Below, piece after piece: positions 21,537 to 31,514 of a stretch of DNA of 64,000 nt. Each line of letters begins with the position of its first letter. Position 1 is the first letter of the stretch. The translations under genes and the position numbers were made by a program. Location: assembly GCA_039707465.1 (NCBI GenBank), contig CM077645.1, positions 140,449,503 to 140,513,502 of the forward strand. The letters are read 5' to 3'. The notes under the pieces are model-generated. The model had not been told where the DNA came from. It did not search any database and saw only the letters and a program-made list of their open reading frames with translations. Source of the DNA: Rhabdophis nuchalis. Lineage: Eukaryota > Chordata > Lepidosauria > Squamata > Natricidae.

Positions 21537-21650
21537 TATGTGTGTTACGTTTTTGAGTTGATCAATAAATGTCAGGGAGACTAGTATAGATCTATTTTGA
21601 GCTTTTTAGCTCTCATAAGCTAGCCATACCATTACTGGAATTCATCTATA
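21537..21650 (-). mobile_element. tRNA-headed SINE with hammerhead, copy D, 5' truncated
   Basis: On the minus strand only the end of the head (gaattccagtaatgg) is left before the ribozyme. The tail (tgacatttattgatcaactc) continues into module M3. It is the second unit of the tandem pair with copy C. Confidence 0.74.
21579..21625 (-). ncRNA. Hammerhead ribozyme remnant, copy D, core lost
   Basis: The stems GGCUAG / CUAGUC, GAGCU / AGCUC and AUA / UAU are all still paired, but the core reads CUUAUGA where CUGAUGA is needed, and AAA replaces GAA. Both changed positions (G5 and G12) are invariant guanosines in hammerheads, so this copy should be inactive. It is a natural negative control next to copy C. 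Confidence 0.78.
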
Positions 21651-21654
21651 CTTG

Positions 21655-21700
21655 TGTCACAACACAATAAGTATATACTTGTGTTGTGACATTAGTATAT
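21655..21700. repeat. Palindrome
   Basis: tgtcacaacacaa and ttgtgttgtgaca flank a short taagtatatac-type spacer, giving a perfect short inverted repeat at the junction between copy D and the LINE fragment. Confidence 0.7.
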
Positions 21701-21703
21701 ACT

Positions 21704-22118
21704 TCGCTCCCACAGAGAGGGACTTCTCCGGGTGCCGTCCACTAGGCTATGCCAGCGGGTGACGCCCAGGGGAAGGGCCTTCTCTGTGGCGGGCCCAACC
21801 CTCTGGAATGACCTTTCCCCCGAAATTAGAACAACCGCTCCTTCCGTCAAAAACTAAAAACTCATTTCTTCTGCCTGGCCGGCTTGGGGTAATCGAATTG
21901 TTATTAGGGACTTTTTGGGGTCCAGTTGGGATTTTAGCGCAGGGTCTAGTTTAATTTATTTTAATTGTATTTATGCTTGTTGGTTTTATGTATGTATTTT
22001 TAAATTCCCTGTGCACCGCCTCGAGTCCCTTCGGGGAGAGAGAGCGGTTTTATAAATTAAAATTATTATTGTTGTTGTTGTTGTTGTTGTTGTTGTTATT
22101 ATTATTATTATTATTATT
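21704..22118 (+). mobile_element. L2/CR1-group LINE 3' fragment
   Basis: It starts within the coding C-terminus (cgctcccacagagaggg, matching the LINE at 43.56 kb), runs through the W-N-D-L region and ends with the gcaccgcctcgagtccc tail and a (TTG)n(TTA)n microsatellite. It is severely 5' truncated and sits between SINE copies D and B. Confidence 0.87.
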
Positions 22119-22124
22119 CCCCTG

Positions 22125-22312
22125 GCCTAGCTGATCAGGATAAGAACCAGTAGTCTAGTGGCAATTACAACTGCCTCACATGTAACACTTCCCTGGTTCG
22201 AATCCCAGTAAGGGTATGGCTAGCTGATGAGAGCTAAATAGCTCGAAATAGATCTATATTAGTCTCCCTTATTTATTTATTTATCAGCTCAAAAACCTAA
22301 CATACATATATA
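22125..22312 (+). mobile_element. tRNA-headed SINE with hammerhead ribozyme, copy B
   Basis: The head carries an A-box-like tagtctagtggcaatta and the B box ggttcgaatcc. The ribozyme follows, then the tail with ttatttatttatttatcag and aaaacctaacatacatata. An upstream agctgatcagga resembles the stretch before the heads of A and C. Confidence 0.79.
22218..22264 (+). ncRNA. Hammerhead ribozyme, copy B, core intact
   Basis: Stem I GGCUAG / UUAGUC (with two G-U pairs), core CUGAUGA, stem II GAGCU / AGCUC with loop AAAU, GAA, stem III AUA / UAU with loop GAUC, and A at the cleavage position 22258. An outer GGG / CCC helix follows a UAU/U internal loop, which is where natural hammerheads make the loop-loop contact that gives fast cleavage. 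Confidence 0.8.
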
Positions 22313-22871
22313 TTTGTTTTAACCATATTGCCAGTGAACCATTTAAAAGCTGATTTTTTTCCCCTTCCTCCTCTTTTTACCCAGCTTCAGATAAATGGTA
22401 AATCCGCTGACAGGTCCTTTGCCTCTTTACCCATTTAGGCTGTTTGATAGCTGGGTGAAACTGACAAGAGTTTGCAAGTTTCCCTTCTACCTGAAGTGAC
22501 AGCAAGCACAATTAAAGAGTCCATAGTTAAAACACATCCAAGTGGTGTTTGCTTGTTTTTAATGAGTAAAATGAACAGCTCAGGAAGGGGGAAATTTTTT
22601 TTCAAAAGAAATGATTTCTGCCCAGTTCTGAACTAGAGATCCCTTGCGTGTGAGACAAACACAATAGCTACTGCACTGCTACAATATTATTGCAGCTGCT
22701 GTTCTTATGGCAGGTTAATGAGCCAAAGTTGAAGCAACACAAGAAAGATATTTTAAACTGGTTGCTATGTTGGAATATGGGTGACTTTCCTGTCCATACT
22801 CCAGCAAGGTGAGGCAGTTACAGATTTTGTCTTTTGCTGTCCATAACTAACCTTTCATTGTATAATTCTGT
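22313..22871. other. Unassigned DNA
   Basis: No coding region or transposon end recognised between the SINE cluster and the large hAT element. Confidence 0.45.
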
Positions 22872-23044
22872 AGGTGACCCAGGGGTGGGTTTCTGGGGGT
22901 TCGCCTGGGATCGGGCGAACCCTTTCGTAAAATTTCCGGATCCCGAGCGATCCCTTTGGATCGTGGACCCGGAAGTAAGTCGCCGCTGCTAACTGCTGCT
23001 CCCAGCTGGGGCGGGCAGGCAGGAAAGCAAGCAAGGCGACTGCG

Positions 23045-23115
23045 CTGTCTTCTTTTTCCCTCAGCGAAGCGCCGCCTCCTCCTCGCCCATGCTTCGCTGA
23101 GAGAAAAAGAAGACA
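23045..23115. repeat. Hairpin in the hAT element
   Basis: ctgtcttctttttccctcag and ctgagagaaaaagaagacag form arms around a GC-rich loop. The ctgtcttctttttc motif recurs within the larger palindrome that follows. Confidence 0.8.
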
Positions 23116-23189
23116 GCCAGGCCGGCTCTCCGAAGGGGTCCTCCTTTCCCCTTCTCCATGGGGGTGGGTGGTGGGGGTGGGCCGCTCAC

Positions 23190-23753
23190 CTCGTCGCCCC
23201 ACAACCTGCGGCCGCTGCTGCCGTGACAACTCCGAAGAGCAGCTCTCGGGCCAGGAGCCACCGGCCAAAAAAAAAGAAAGCACACACACACACACAACCT
23301 ACTTCAGGCGGCGGGAAACACGCAAGGAGAATCCACTCCCAGCTGTCTTCTTTTTCCTTCTGCGAAGGGTACTGGCCGCTGGCAAAGCGGGGGGCTCGGG
23401 AAGGCGGCGGGAGCGCCTTTCCCCCCCCCCCTTCCCTTTGCTCAGCCACCTCTTCCCCCCCTACGCCTAGCCGCGAGTGGATTCTCCTTGCGTGTTTCCC
23501 GCCGCCTGAAGTAGGTTGTGTGTGTGTGTGTGTGCCGCCTTCCCGAGCCTCCCGCTTTGCCAGCGGCCAGTACCCTTCGCAGAAGGAAAAAGAAGACAGC
23601 TGGGAGTGGATTCTCCTTGCGTGTTTCCCGCCGCCTGAAGTAGGTTGTGTGTGTGTGTGTGCTTTCTTTTTTTTTTGGCCGGCGGCTCCTGGCCCGAGCG
23701 CTGCTCTTCGGAGTTGTCACGGCAGCAGCGGCCGCAGGTTGTGGGGCGACGAG
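23190..23753. repeat. Giant palindrome 1, about 219-bp arms
   Basis: Left arm 23190-23408 and right arm 23534-23753 are near-perfect reverse complements: ctcgtcgccccacaacctg at the left edge mirrors ttgtggggcgacgag at the right edge, and the (CA)n tract in one arm faces a (TG)n tract in the other. The 125-bp spacer holds an extra copy of the ggattctccttgcgtgtttc section in right-arm orientation. Confidence 0.9.
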
Positions 23754-24317
23754 ATGAGACCTGAACATTATTACTTTTCTATGTTCCTTCAGGGCAAAAG
23801 AAAGAAGCGCAGCCTCGCAAGCGCAGCGCTCCGAGGGGAAGGGAGGGAGACCTTTTTCCCCCTGGGTTGCTTTCGGAGCGGATCGTGGGGGCTGCAGGCC
23901 CTACGCACCTTGGGGGGGGGCACCCCAGAGACTAATCCGGCACACGTGGCAGCCGTTCTCCCCCCCCCAAGGCAGGCACACTGGCGCTTTCGCTTTGAAG
24001 TCAGCTCTGTCTCTTTAATGCGCGCTCCCGGAGCTCGGCGCGCCCACCCCGCCTGTATAACTGGAGTCCATGGAGTTGTATTGAGTTCAGAGGGAGGAAG
24101 TTGCCCCGGGTGCTGACAACCCACGCTACGCCACTGGGTCCGAGTGAGTGGCCGACTGGCCGGCGGGCGGGTAAGGAAAGTTGCTGCGCGCCCCAAAAAT
24201 CCTCTGGCCCACTGGCCGCGGTTGCTCGCTCGCTCGCTTGCTCGCTCACCCATCGGACGCCAGGTTCCTTCGTCCGGTGGATGGGTGAGAGAGAGAGTAA
24301 ATACAGCCAGCGGCTTC

Positions 24318-24838
24318 TCTGGCTCTCTGGTTCCCCCCTCCCTCCCTGTCTCTCTGTGTGTCTGTGCCTCTCTCTGTCTGTCTCTCTCCCCCCCCCCCAA
24401 ACCTCCTCAGCTCCTGGAAGTAGCCTGACCGGCTACTCTCGCTCTCTCTCTCACCCATCCACCGGACGAAGGAACCTGGTGTCCGATGGGTGAGCAAGCG
24501 AGCGAGCAAAGGCTTTTGAAGCAAAGGCTTCAAAGGCTGCCGGCTAGGAACAGCGCGCTACGCTGCGCGAACCCCCCCCCCGCCCCCTGCCAGTCGCGCT
24601 AACAGGGCGGGGGGGGGGTTTCGCGCAGTGTAGCGCGCTGTTCCTAGCCGGCAGCCTTTGAAGCCTTTGCTTCAAAAGCCTTTGCTCGCTCGCTTGCTCA
24701 CCCATCGGACGCCAGGTTCCTTCGTCCGGTGGATGGGTGAGAGAGGCTGAGGAGGCTTGGGTGGGTGGGGGGAGACAGACAGAGAGAGAGAGACACAGAC
24801 ACACAGAGAGACAGGGAGGGAGGGGGGAACCAGAGAGT
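24318..24838. repeat. Giant palindrome 2, about 240-bp arms
   Basis: The centre is near 24590 between gcccccccccc- and gggggggg-rich runs. Left-arm landmarks (gttcccccctccctccctg, aacctcctcag, cacccatccaccggacg, gctgccggctaggaacagcg) reappear inverted on the right (ctgttcctagccggcagcc, cgtccggtggatgggtg, ctgaggagg, cagggagggaggggggaac). A further copy of the cacccatcggacgccagg block lies outside at about 24220-24296. Confidence 0.88.
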
Positions 24839-25019
24839 GACAGACACACACAGAGAGACAGAGAGTGGGAGGGAGAGAAAGATAGACAGACAGAGAGAAA
24901 GAGAGAAAAAGAAAGAGAGACAGAAAGGAAAGAAAGAGAAAAAAGAGAGAGAGAAAGAGAGAAAGAGAAAGAAAGAGAGAGAGAGAAAGAGAGAAAGAAA
25001 GACAGAAGGAAAGAAAGAA

Positions 25020-25052
<33 letters not shown>
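24770..25052 (+). repeat. Purine-rich (GA)n-type simple repeat
   Basis: A long run of GAGA, GACA and GAAA units on the plus strand within the hAT element. It generates long charged or serine-rich frames on both strands that have no coding meaning. Confidence 0.95.
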
Positions 25053-25263
25053 ACTTATGACCACAATTAAGCCCAAAAGTTTGGTTGCTAACCAAGACCA
25101 TTGTTAAGTGAATTTCACATTTTCCAAATTGGCCACTCCCACCCGGTCACATGGCTGGCAAGCCACTCCTACCCGGTCACATGGCCGGCAAGCCACTCCC
25201 ACAAAGCAGGCCACACCCACAGAACCTGTTCCAAAAATTTTGAAACCCACCCCTGAGGTGACC

Positions 25264-26685
25264 CCAACCAAAATATTCAATCTCAGCCCCAAACTCTTAC
25301 TCTTTCTTCTTAGTTTGCTTAATTAATTTGTTTTCTTATACTCAATCTGAATTGTTGACCATGGTAGTCCAAGAGCTTTGTGTTAGCTTTCAGGAACTCA
25401 GTATTAAGATCTCTTTTTTAACCTGTAGACTGTAAATATTTTTAATCCTTTCATTTTATTTGCATGGTAGGAATCCACATACTAATTCACTCTTCATTTT
25501 TCTTTCTTGAACAGAAAGTATTGAATGTCCCATAATTTGTGAATCTCTTAAGAACTCTATCTTGTCTTTTATACTGCTAACTCCTTAAGATTTCTGTGCT
25601 GGCTTTTTTATTTTAACAATTCAAAATCTTACTAGTATGCACACTATTAACCATAACTATCCAATAACAAGAAATTATTTGATGGTCATATATTTATTAG
25701 TTCAAGTGTTGTTTAATAAAATGTATTGTTTAGTTATTAATTGCAGCTTTGTGTATGTATGCATGTTGTATGGATGTATGGTATATGTATTTGGTTCCTA
25801 TAAAACAAAAATATTTATAATACCTATAACATTAAAACTCTGAGAGAACTGGGGCTATTGCATTAACAAGTCTGAGAAGCAAATTTTCATTTAGTCCTGC
25901 AACAAAATCTATCTCATTTCATTAATCTCAAATGCTTAGCCAGAATTAAACCCATCCAAAACAAAAAGGCAGCCCAAAAGGACACCGCTTAGGACCATTA
26001 GACAACTTTTAAAGCTTTTTGACAAGCCAGGGAGGGAACAAACAAACCCTAAACCTCCACCTAAAAAGCTATAATGAACTTGGCACTTCCTCCTGAGATA
26101 ATTGCACAAGAAAGAAGATTCAAGACAGCCCTAATGGTAAGCATAAATTCTCCGTGAAAGGGGTGTATTATCTAATAGTTCAAGCTTCTGGAAGAACAGC
26201 AGGATTCTAAAGCATTGTTATCATTGTCATTGATAACACCCTAATCCTTAATTTGACTCTGGAATATTCACAGATAGAATATGTGCTGTTAATTTGAACT
26301 ATAGCAACGTCTATTTGATTTTCCAATCTCATGGGGAGAGGCCTACATATGATTGACCCCCCCTTGAAGATATAGATTCTGAGCCAAAGTAGATACTAGA
26401 TTTCATCCAGTCCAACCATTGCTACAGTTATATGGAATAAAATTATCTGATTCTCAATGTTGGATTGACAGGGTGCTAAATACTACACAACTGAAAAATG
26501 TATGCTTTCCTTCCTTACCGCAGCAAACAAGTTACAACATCTCTGTATCAGTTAGAAAGAAGACCAGAGGGATCAAAGTGCTCCCCATCACCACACTGCC
26601 AACAGACTGCCTTATAAATAAGAATCCAGTATCCTAAAACACAAAATCCAGGTTCCAAGATTCTGTAGCTCAAATCAGACTGAGA
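25264..26685. other. AT-rich DNA, nothing recognised
   Basis: No gene, RNA gene or repeat boundary could be supported here. Confidence 0.45.
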
Positions 26686-26836
26686 CTGTAGAGAAGGGGT
26701 GTCAAACTCCCATCGTCTCAGTGGTGTCACATGGCGTATCACGACTTTTCCCCCATTCGCTAAACCGGGCATGGCCATGGCCAATGTGTGATGCATCCAG
26801 CCTGCAGGCCATGAGTTTGACAGCCCTGCTGTAAAG
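26686..26836. mobile_element. Short hAT MITE, 135 bp
   Basis: The body is 26694-26828. The left end aaggggtgtcaaactcc and right end catgagtttgacagccctg form an imperfect terminal inverted repeat. Flanking 8-mers ctgtagag and ctgtaaag match at seven of eight positions. Its end sequence is related to the element at 16.0 kb. Confidence 0.82.
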
Positions 26837-27794
26837 AATCTAGAAATCTTGACTGTTTTCAGCTGCTAGAAGGATTGGGTGAAATCCAACACCCAGTAGT
26901 GACATTTCTACATATGGAGTCATTATTGTTTCCCACCGACCTTATCTCTGAAGCTGTTGCTACGGGCAGGTTTCAAAAGTGAGTGTGAATGCAAGGAAAG
27001 GCAATTACCTATTGAAACAAAATCCTTGTGGATTTAAAGTCCTACGTGTTTTTTTCTTCCCTCTTAACTAACAGGAATTCCACCTGTGCATCTTTTCTAG
27101 CTCATTTAAAGATAGAAAAAGCAGATTTTTCACACTCCTCAACTGCTGGTGCTTTGCAGACTCTAAAGGATTTTTCCTTATTATTAATTGCCCTTTGCGT
27201 TTTTGAGAAGAGTGTTTTAATTTTCTGTATCTCAACTTTCACTGTTACATATGAGAAGGCCTGAGGAGTAGGTGGCTGTTATTTTCCAGGCAACATTGCA
27301 TATTTATATCCTACCACAATACATGAAATCAGCCTGATGGATTAAGATCCCAGATGAGCTTAAAAGAGTTATAGGAGATTAGATCTCAAATATCTTTTAG
27401 TATACTTTCCTTGGTTCACTGCATTTTCTGCTTGCCTAACAGTGAGTTAAATATGAATCTGGCAGAATTCCAGATAGACTTATTCAAGCTTAAGAGCAGA
27501 CAATTGAGTGAACATTCAGTTTGCTTTCTGCTAGACATATTTTAATAAGAATGTTCCCAATGTAACACTTTGAACCAATGCATCTTCAAAACTGCTTCTC
27601 CAAGTTTTGTGATGCAATTCTTTCTTCAGTCAATTTTCCAGTTCATATAAAAATCCATGCATTTATACAAAGGACAGAAATATATATATTACATTTCACC
27701 AATATATACATTGGTGAAAATAACAGAATAAGTACAAAGAAACATTACTTACAAAATAAACCCTTTAGTTAATTATCCACGTGTATGTGTATAT
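26837..27794. other. Unassigned AT-rich DNA
   Basis: No coding or repeat signal beyond a short atatatacattggtg-type inverted motif near 27700-27716. Confidence 0.45.
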
Positions 27795-27930
27795 GGAGGC
27801 ATGATGGCTCAGAAGTTTAAGATGCTGAGCTTGTCAGGTGGAGCTGGCAGCCCAGGTTTGAGGCCCAAGCACTGTGCTCCTGTTCCTTGCCCCAGTTCCT
27901 GCTTACCTACAGTTCAAAAGCAAAAGTATA
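27795..27930 (+). mobile_element. Sauria-type tRNA SINE, 5' part
   Basis: The order of landmarks (atggctcagaagtttaaga, gctgagcttgtc, a degraded B box ggtttgaggcc, gttccttgccccagttcc, cagttcaaaagcaaa) is that of the squamate Sauria SINE head and body, recognised from memory. The copy is diverged and lacks a clear BovB-type tail. This is a main reason for assigning the window to a squamate. Confidence 0.75.
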
Positions 27931-28139
27931 CATATATACATTCACACACACACATTCATATACATTTGTATGTCATATATTTTGGTCCAATATATTCATT
28001 AAAATGTGTGTTTAGGGAAATTATAATTTCCAATTTCTATCTAAGTTTCATATATTGGGATAGATTTCCCTATCACAGAGAAGTGGTGTTGCAAGAAGGA
28101 AAAAGTTTGGACTTCCTTGAAACTAAAAAAAAAGAGCTT

Positions 28140-28300
28140 AAGTTAAGTTTAAGTTTATTCAAATTTGTATACCGCCCTATCTCCCCAAGGGGACTCAGGG
28201 CGGTGCACAGAAATATAAAATATAAAACAATACAGTACAAAACAGTTAAAAATAAATTAAATAAAGGACTGTGCTAAAATTTAGAATAGAAAAAGGGTTA
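28140..28300 (-). mobile_element. L2/CR1-group LINE 3' tail fragment
   Basis: Plus-strand ataccgccctatctccccaa and ggactcagggcggtgcac are the reverse complement of the tail shared by the LINE copies in this window. Only the 3' UTR is present. Confidence 0.78.
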
Positions 28301-29459
28301 AAATCAATCAAAAAGAATTGCCATAGAAGGATGGAAGAGAATAATTGACTGCATGACCAGATTTATTATCCACATCTTTCTTGCCTTACATTCATAAAAC
28401 TTACAGATGAATTTGATCTATTCACTGTCTGTCTTCTTTACTTATCTCAGGAGTGTTATGATGATCAGAGCTTATTGAAAGAAAGGTGTAATGAAAATGA
28501 ACTAAAACTACTCCTGTTAATTACATAACAGAAAAAAGGTTTTTACCTAAAAGCTCCGAAGATGAAAAACAATAGTTGTGTTTAAAGAGAGAAACTGTGG
28601 ATTCATGTAACTGAACTGATTTTATTTCAGTATTTCTTATCTTTGAGAAATCATAAATGATGTAAATTACTTGGACTTCATTTTGTAACTCTGGATAAAG
28701 GGAATTTTATTTCATAAAATCTAAACGTTTGCTTTCATCAAACACATGGGTTATGGTCTTAACCAACAAATTATAATTGCTAGTGTGCTGCTTTGGGAAG
28801 TGCTATTACCACCTAAAGCTATTTCAGTTTTTTATTAATGATTACTTTCTATGTTTGTTTGTTTTTAATAATTTTAATGTGTTTGTAGCTCTCCTGCAAA
28901 TGGCCATTTTTATGGGGTGATGAAGGATAGGAACCCTAAAATCAAAATGCAGTTTGATGGCACAACTTGACATCAAATGAGATAGGCCAACACTATTCAA
29001 ATATATTTTTTTAGGATTATAAATCTTAGACTCAGAAGCAATTCCGGATAAGTCTGGTCTGAGAATATAGGTAAATATCAAAGACAGCAGTCTTCCTTTG
29101 ATTCTTAGCTGAAGGATTATCTAATAAGAAATTCTTCTAGGTCAATGGGACTCTTGTGGTTAGGAAATTCTAAAAGTTTAGGTTCACACATCTTAAAGTT
29201 ACCAAGTTTGAGAAATGCTGCTGTAAGCAGAACACAGTTTTCCTCACAAATCACTGTTTTCGATGATAGCTGAATTCGGAGAACAATTGAACTGCCAGTC
29301 GTACTACTAGACAGAATCTGGTGACAGTCAGTGTTATCTGAGGCACAGGAAGAAGGACACAAACGAAGGACCAGTTCTTAGGAAAGTAATTGAAAGTTGT
29401 TGACCTTTGCTGCAGCAAAGTCAATGATAAGTTTTTAATTAATGTTTATCTGCCAGTCT
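28301..29459. other. Unassigned AT-rich DNA
   Basis: No gene or repeat end recognised. Confidence 0.45.
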
Positions 29460-30210
29460 AAAATTCTAGACATACAATTACCATTTCCAAACATTTGTTT
29501 GGAAATGGTATTGGACTCCATTAAGGTTATCATTGATAGACAAAAAAATTAGTAATAAATGTTGGAGATGTAATATGGAAGTGGGAACTTATGAACATAT
29601 GTGGTGTAAATGTGAAAAAATTTAAAAGTTTTGGCAACAATTGGAGGAAATGATGTTTGAAATGATGAAGAAAAGAATAACTTTGAGATCAGAAACTATA
29701 TTATTACTGATAATTAAGGAATTAGAATTAACAAAATATGAGAAAGAACTGATTAGAATTATGATTATAATGGGTAGAATTATAATAACAAGATACTGGA
29801 AAATAGAGGTAAATATTAAAATAGAAGAATGGTATTGTGAAATGTGGAAATTAGCCTTAAATGATAAAATGACTTGTGATATTAAATTCAGAGAGGGGGT
29901 CTATAAAAAAGACATTTTCTGGAAGACTTGGAACCCATTTGTGGACTATGCACTTGGAACTTTGGATGCCTCGACACCTGTACCCAGGGAACGCGGATTT
30001 TGGAGATCTTAAAGACAATTGAAGATATCCAAAGAACCAACTCTTCCTTTCGTTTTGTATAGCACCGGGTGGATTATTGATTATTGTTAAAAAAAAAAAA
30101 AGTAAATTTTATGTGTAGATGTATAATTTGTGGAAAATTATAATAAAAAAAATAATAATAAATAAAATATTACAAATAAAAAAAATAAAATAAAATAAAA
30201 TTCTAGACAT
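29460..30210 (+). mobile_element. 5'-truncated L1-type LINE with target duplication
   Basis: The body is about 29474-30196. The 14-mer aaaattctagacat lies on both sides (29460-29473 and 30197-30210). The coding part encodes the L1 ORF2 C-terminus: C-W-R-C-N, G-T-Y-E-H-M-W-C-K-C, a stop, then the 123-codon frame 29641-30012 that ends R-G-F-W-R-S. It is followed by a 3' UTR and an A-rich tail. The same cysteine/histidine signature appears in the antisense copy at 9.3-10.0 kb. The upstream end carries a small palindrome, ccatttccaaac / gtttggaaatgg. Confidence 0.9.
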
Positions 30211-30327
30211 GGAACTGATATGCAAGGCATCTTCTTTTAGTTTTCTCAGCAGTAGCTGTTTTCCTTTGTCTTTAAAATAAAATGGAAAAAAATCAATAAT
30301 TTATTTCTAATGAATATGGAAATGGTC
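30211..30327. other. Short unassigned spacer
   Basis: AT-rich sequence between the L1 copy and a hAT MITE. Confidence 0.4.
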
Positions 30328-30570
30328 AGGAATGGGTTGCTGCTGGCGTTACTGCCGTTTTGGTGTGTGCACTCTGCGCGCATGTGCATTTGCCTATAAT
30401 TAGATCTGTGCATGCGCAAAACATTAAATATGCCAAAAAACCATATGCGCCAACCGGTGAACTGGTTCAGGGGTATGGTGAGCCTGCCATCCCTACCTGT
30501 TTGGTGACCCAGTCGCAATTTCTACTACCAGTTTCCCAAACAGGTGCGGACCAGTAGCAACCCACTACTG
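30328..30570. mobile_element. hAT MITE
   Basis: Left end caggaatgggttgctgctg and right end gtagcaacccactactg form a terminal inverted repeat. No clear 8-bp duplication was found. The interior has the gcgcatgtgcat and accggtgaactggttc stretches common to this group of elements. Confidence 0.72.
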
Positions 30571-31514
30571 AAAAGAGCCACAGTTGGAGGAAAGGCTGAT
30601 GCAGGTACAGAATTTCCCTACATATTTTGTTGAATTAGGTTCAAGAAGATACCTTTTCCTTCTCCTTCCTCCTTCCTCCTTCTTACTTCTTGCTTCCTCC
30701 TCCCCTTCTCCACACCTCTATCCTCACTTCTTCCAGTATGTTCTGAGGCATTAAACAACAGGGAAAAAAAACTAGTAAAAAAAAAACTCAGCTAGGCTAC
30801 CAAATCCTTCCTTGCATGTAGTTAATAGGCAAAATAATCTGAGAATCTGAGAATGTGTTCTGAGAATCAGTTACACTTTTAAAGGTCTTTTTAACACAGA
30901 GATTATTATTTTCCCTCTTATATTGTCCTATATATGATCCACTTTACATTCCCTGTACAAAATCCTGTTCCGTGCAGAAAGGAAACTACACACAAGCAAA
31001 AATTGCATTTGATGATAATTACATATTATAGCAATTGTTTGTGAGTGAATGAATGTGTGTGTGTGTCTGTGTGTCTCTCTCTGTGTGTGTGAAGCAGAAG
31101 CATCATTTTTAAAAAGATGGATTACCTTTTAGTAGTTCTATCTGAATCATTGATTGCTTCATTACCTAAAAATAGAGGCAAGATTATTGGGTATAATAAA
31201 TGCAGCAGCGAGCTATACGCAGACAAGATAATTCTGCTCTGACAAGAGAAAATAAAATACTTTAGAATATGTTCATGTTCTCTTGCTTTCATATTTTTTT
31301 AAAAAAAACCCAACTGAGGGATTATTAGTCTCATAGAAGAATTGGGAGAAAATCCAAATTTATATTTGAATATTAAACTATATCTGCTGTTCCAAAGACA
31401 GCAACTGGTAGAGCAGAAGGAATATATCACAGAAGCAGGAAGGGATTTGAATATCTGAGAACTTAACATTCTCAGGAATCATTGCGTTTCCCAGTTTTGT
31501 AAGCAGATGTTCCT
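30571..31514. other. Unassigned DNA with a pyrimidine-rich and a (TG)n patch
   Basis: A CTTCCTCC-rich patch lies near 30650-30720 and a (GT)n/(TCTC)n patch near 31055-31092. No coding signal. Confidence 0.5.

Larger units (their letters stand above)
22872..25263. mobile_element. Large non-autonomous hAT element with two giant palindromes
   Basis: The body is 22880-25255. The left end caggggtgggtttc and right end gaaacccacccctg are perfect inverted repeats over 14 bp. The 8-mer aggtgacc occurs on both sides (22872-22879 and 25256-25263), an exact hAT-length target duplication, so the boundaries are firm. The interior is strongly GC- and CpG-rich, unlike the flanks. No transposase homology is visible; the 386-codon frame at 22956-24116 is composed of low-complexity arms and is not credible as a protein. 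Subterminal sequence at 25080-25230 (repeated ggcaagccactcc and cccggtcacatgg) is shared in reverse orientation with the element near 46.8 kb. Confidence 0.92.

Noticed and set aside
22956..24116. A 386-codon plus-strand frame in the large hAT element
   Set aside because: Composed of palindrome arms, (CA)n tracts and low-complexity GC-rich sequence. No domain or transposase motif, and the opposite strand gives equally long frames.
24544..25101. Long serine/leucine-rich minus-strand frame
   Set aside because: A translation of the (GA)n simple repeat; not coding.
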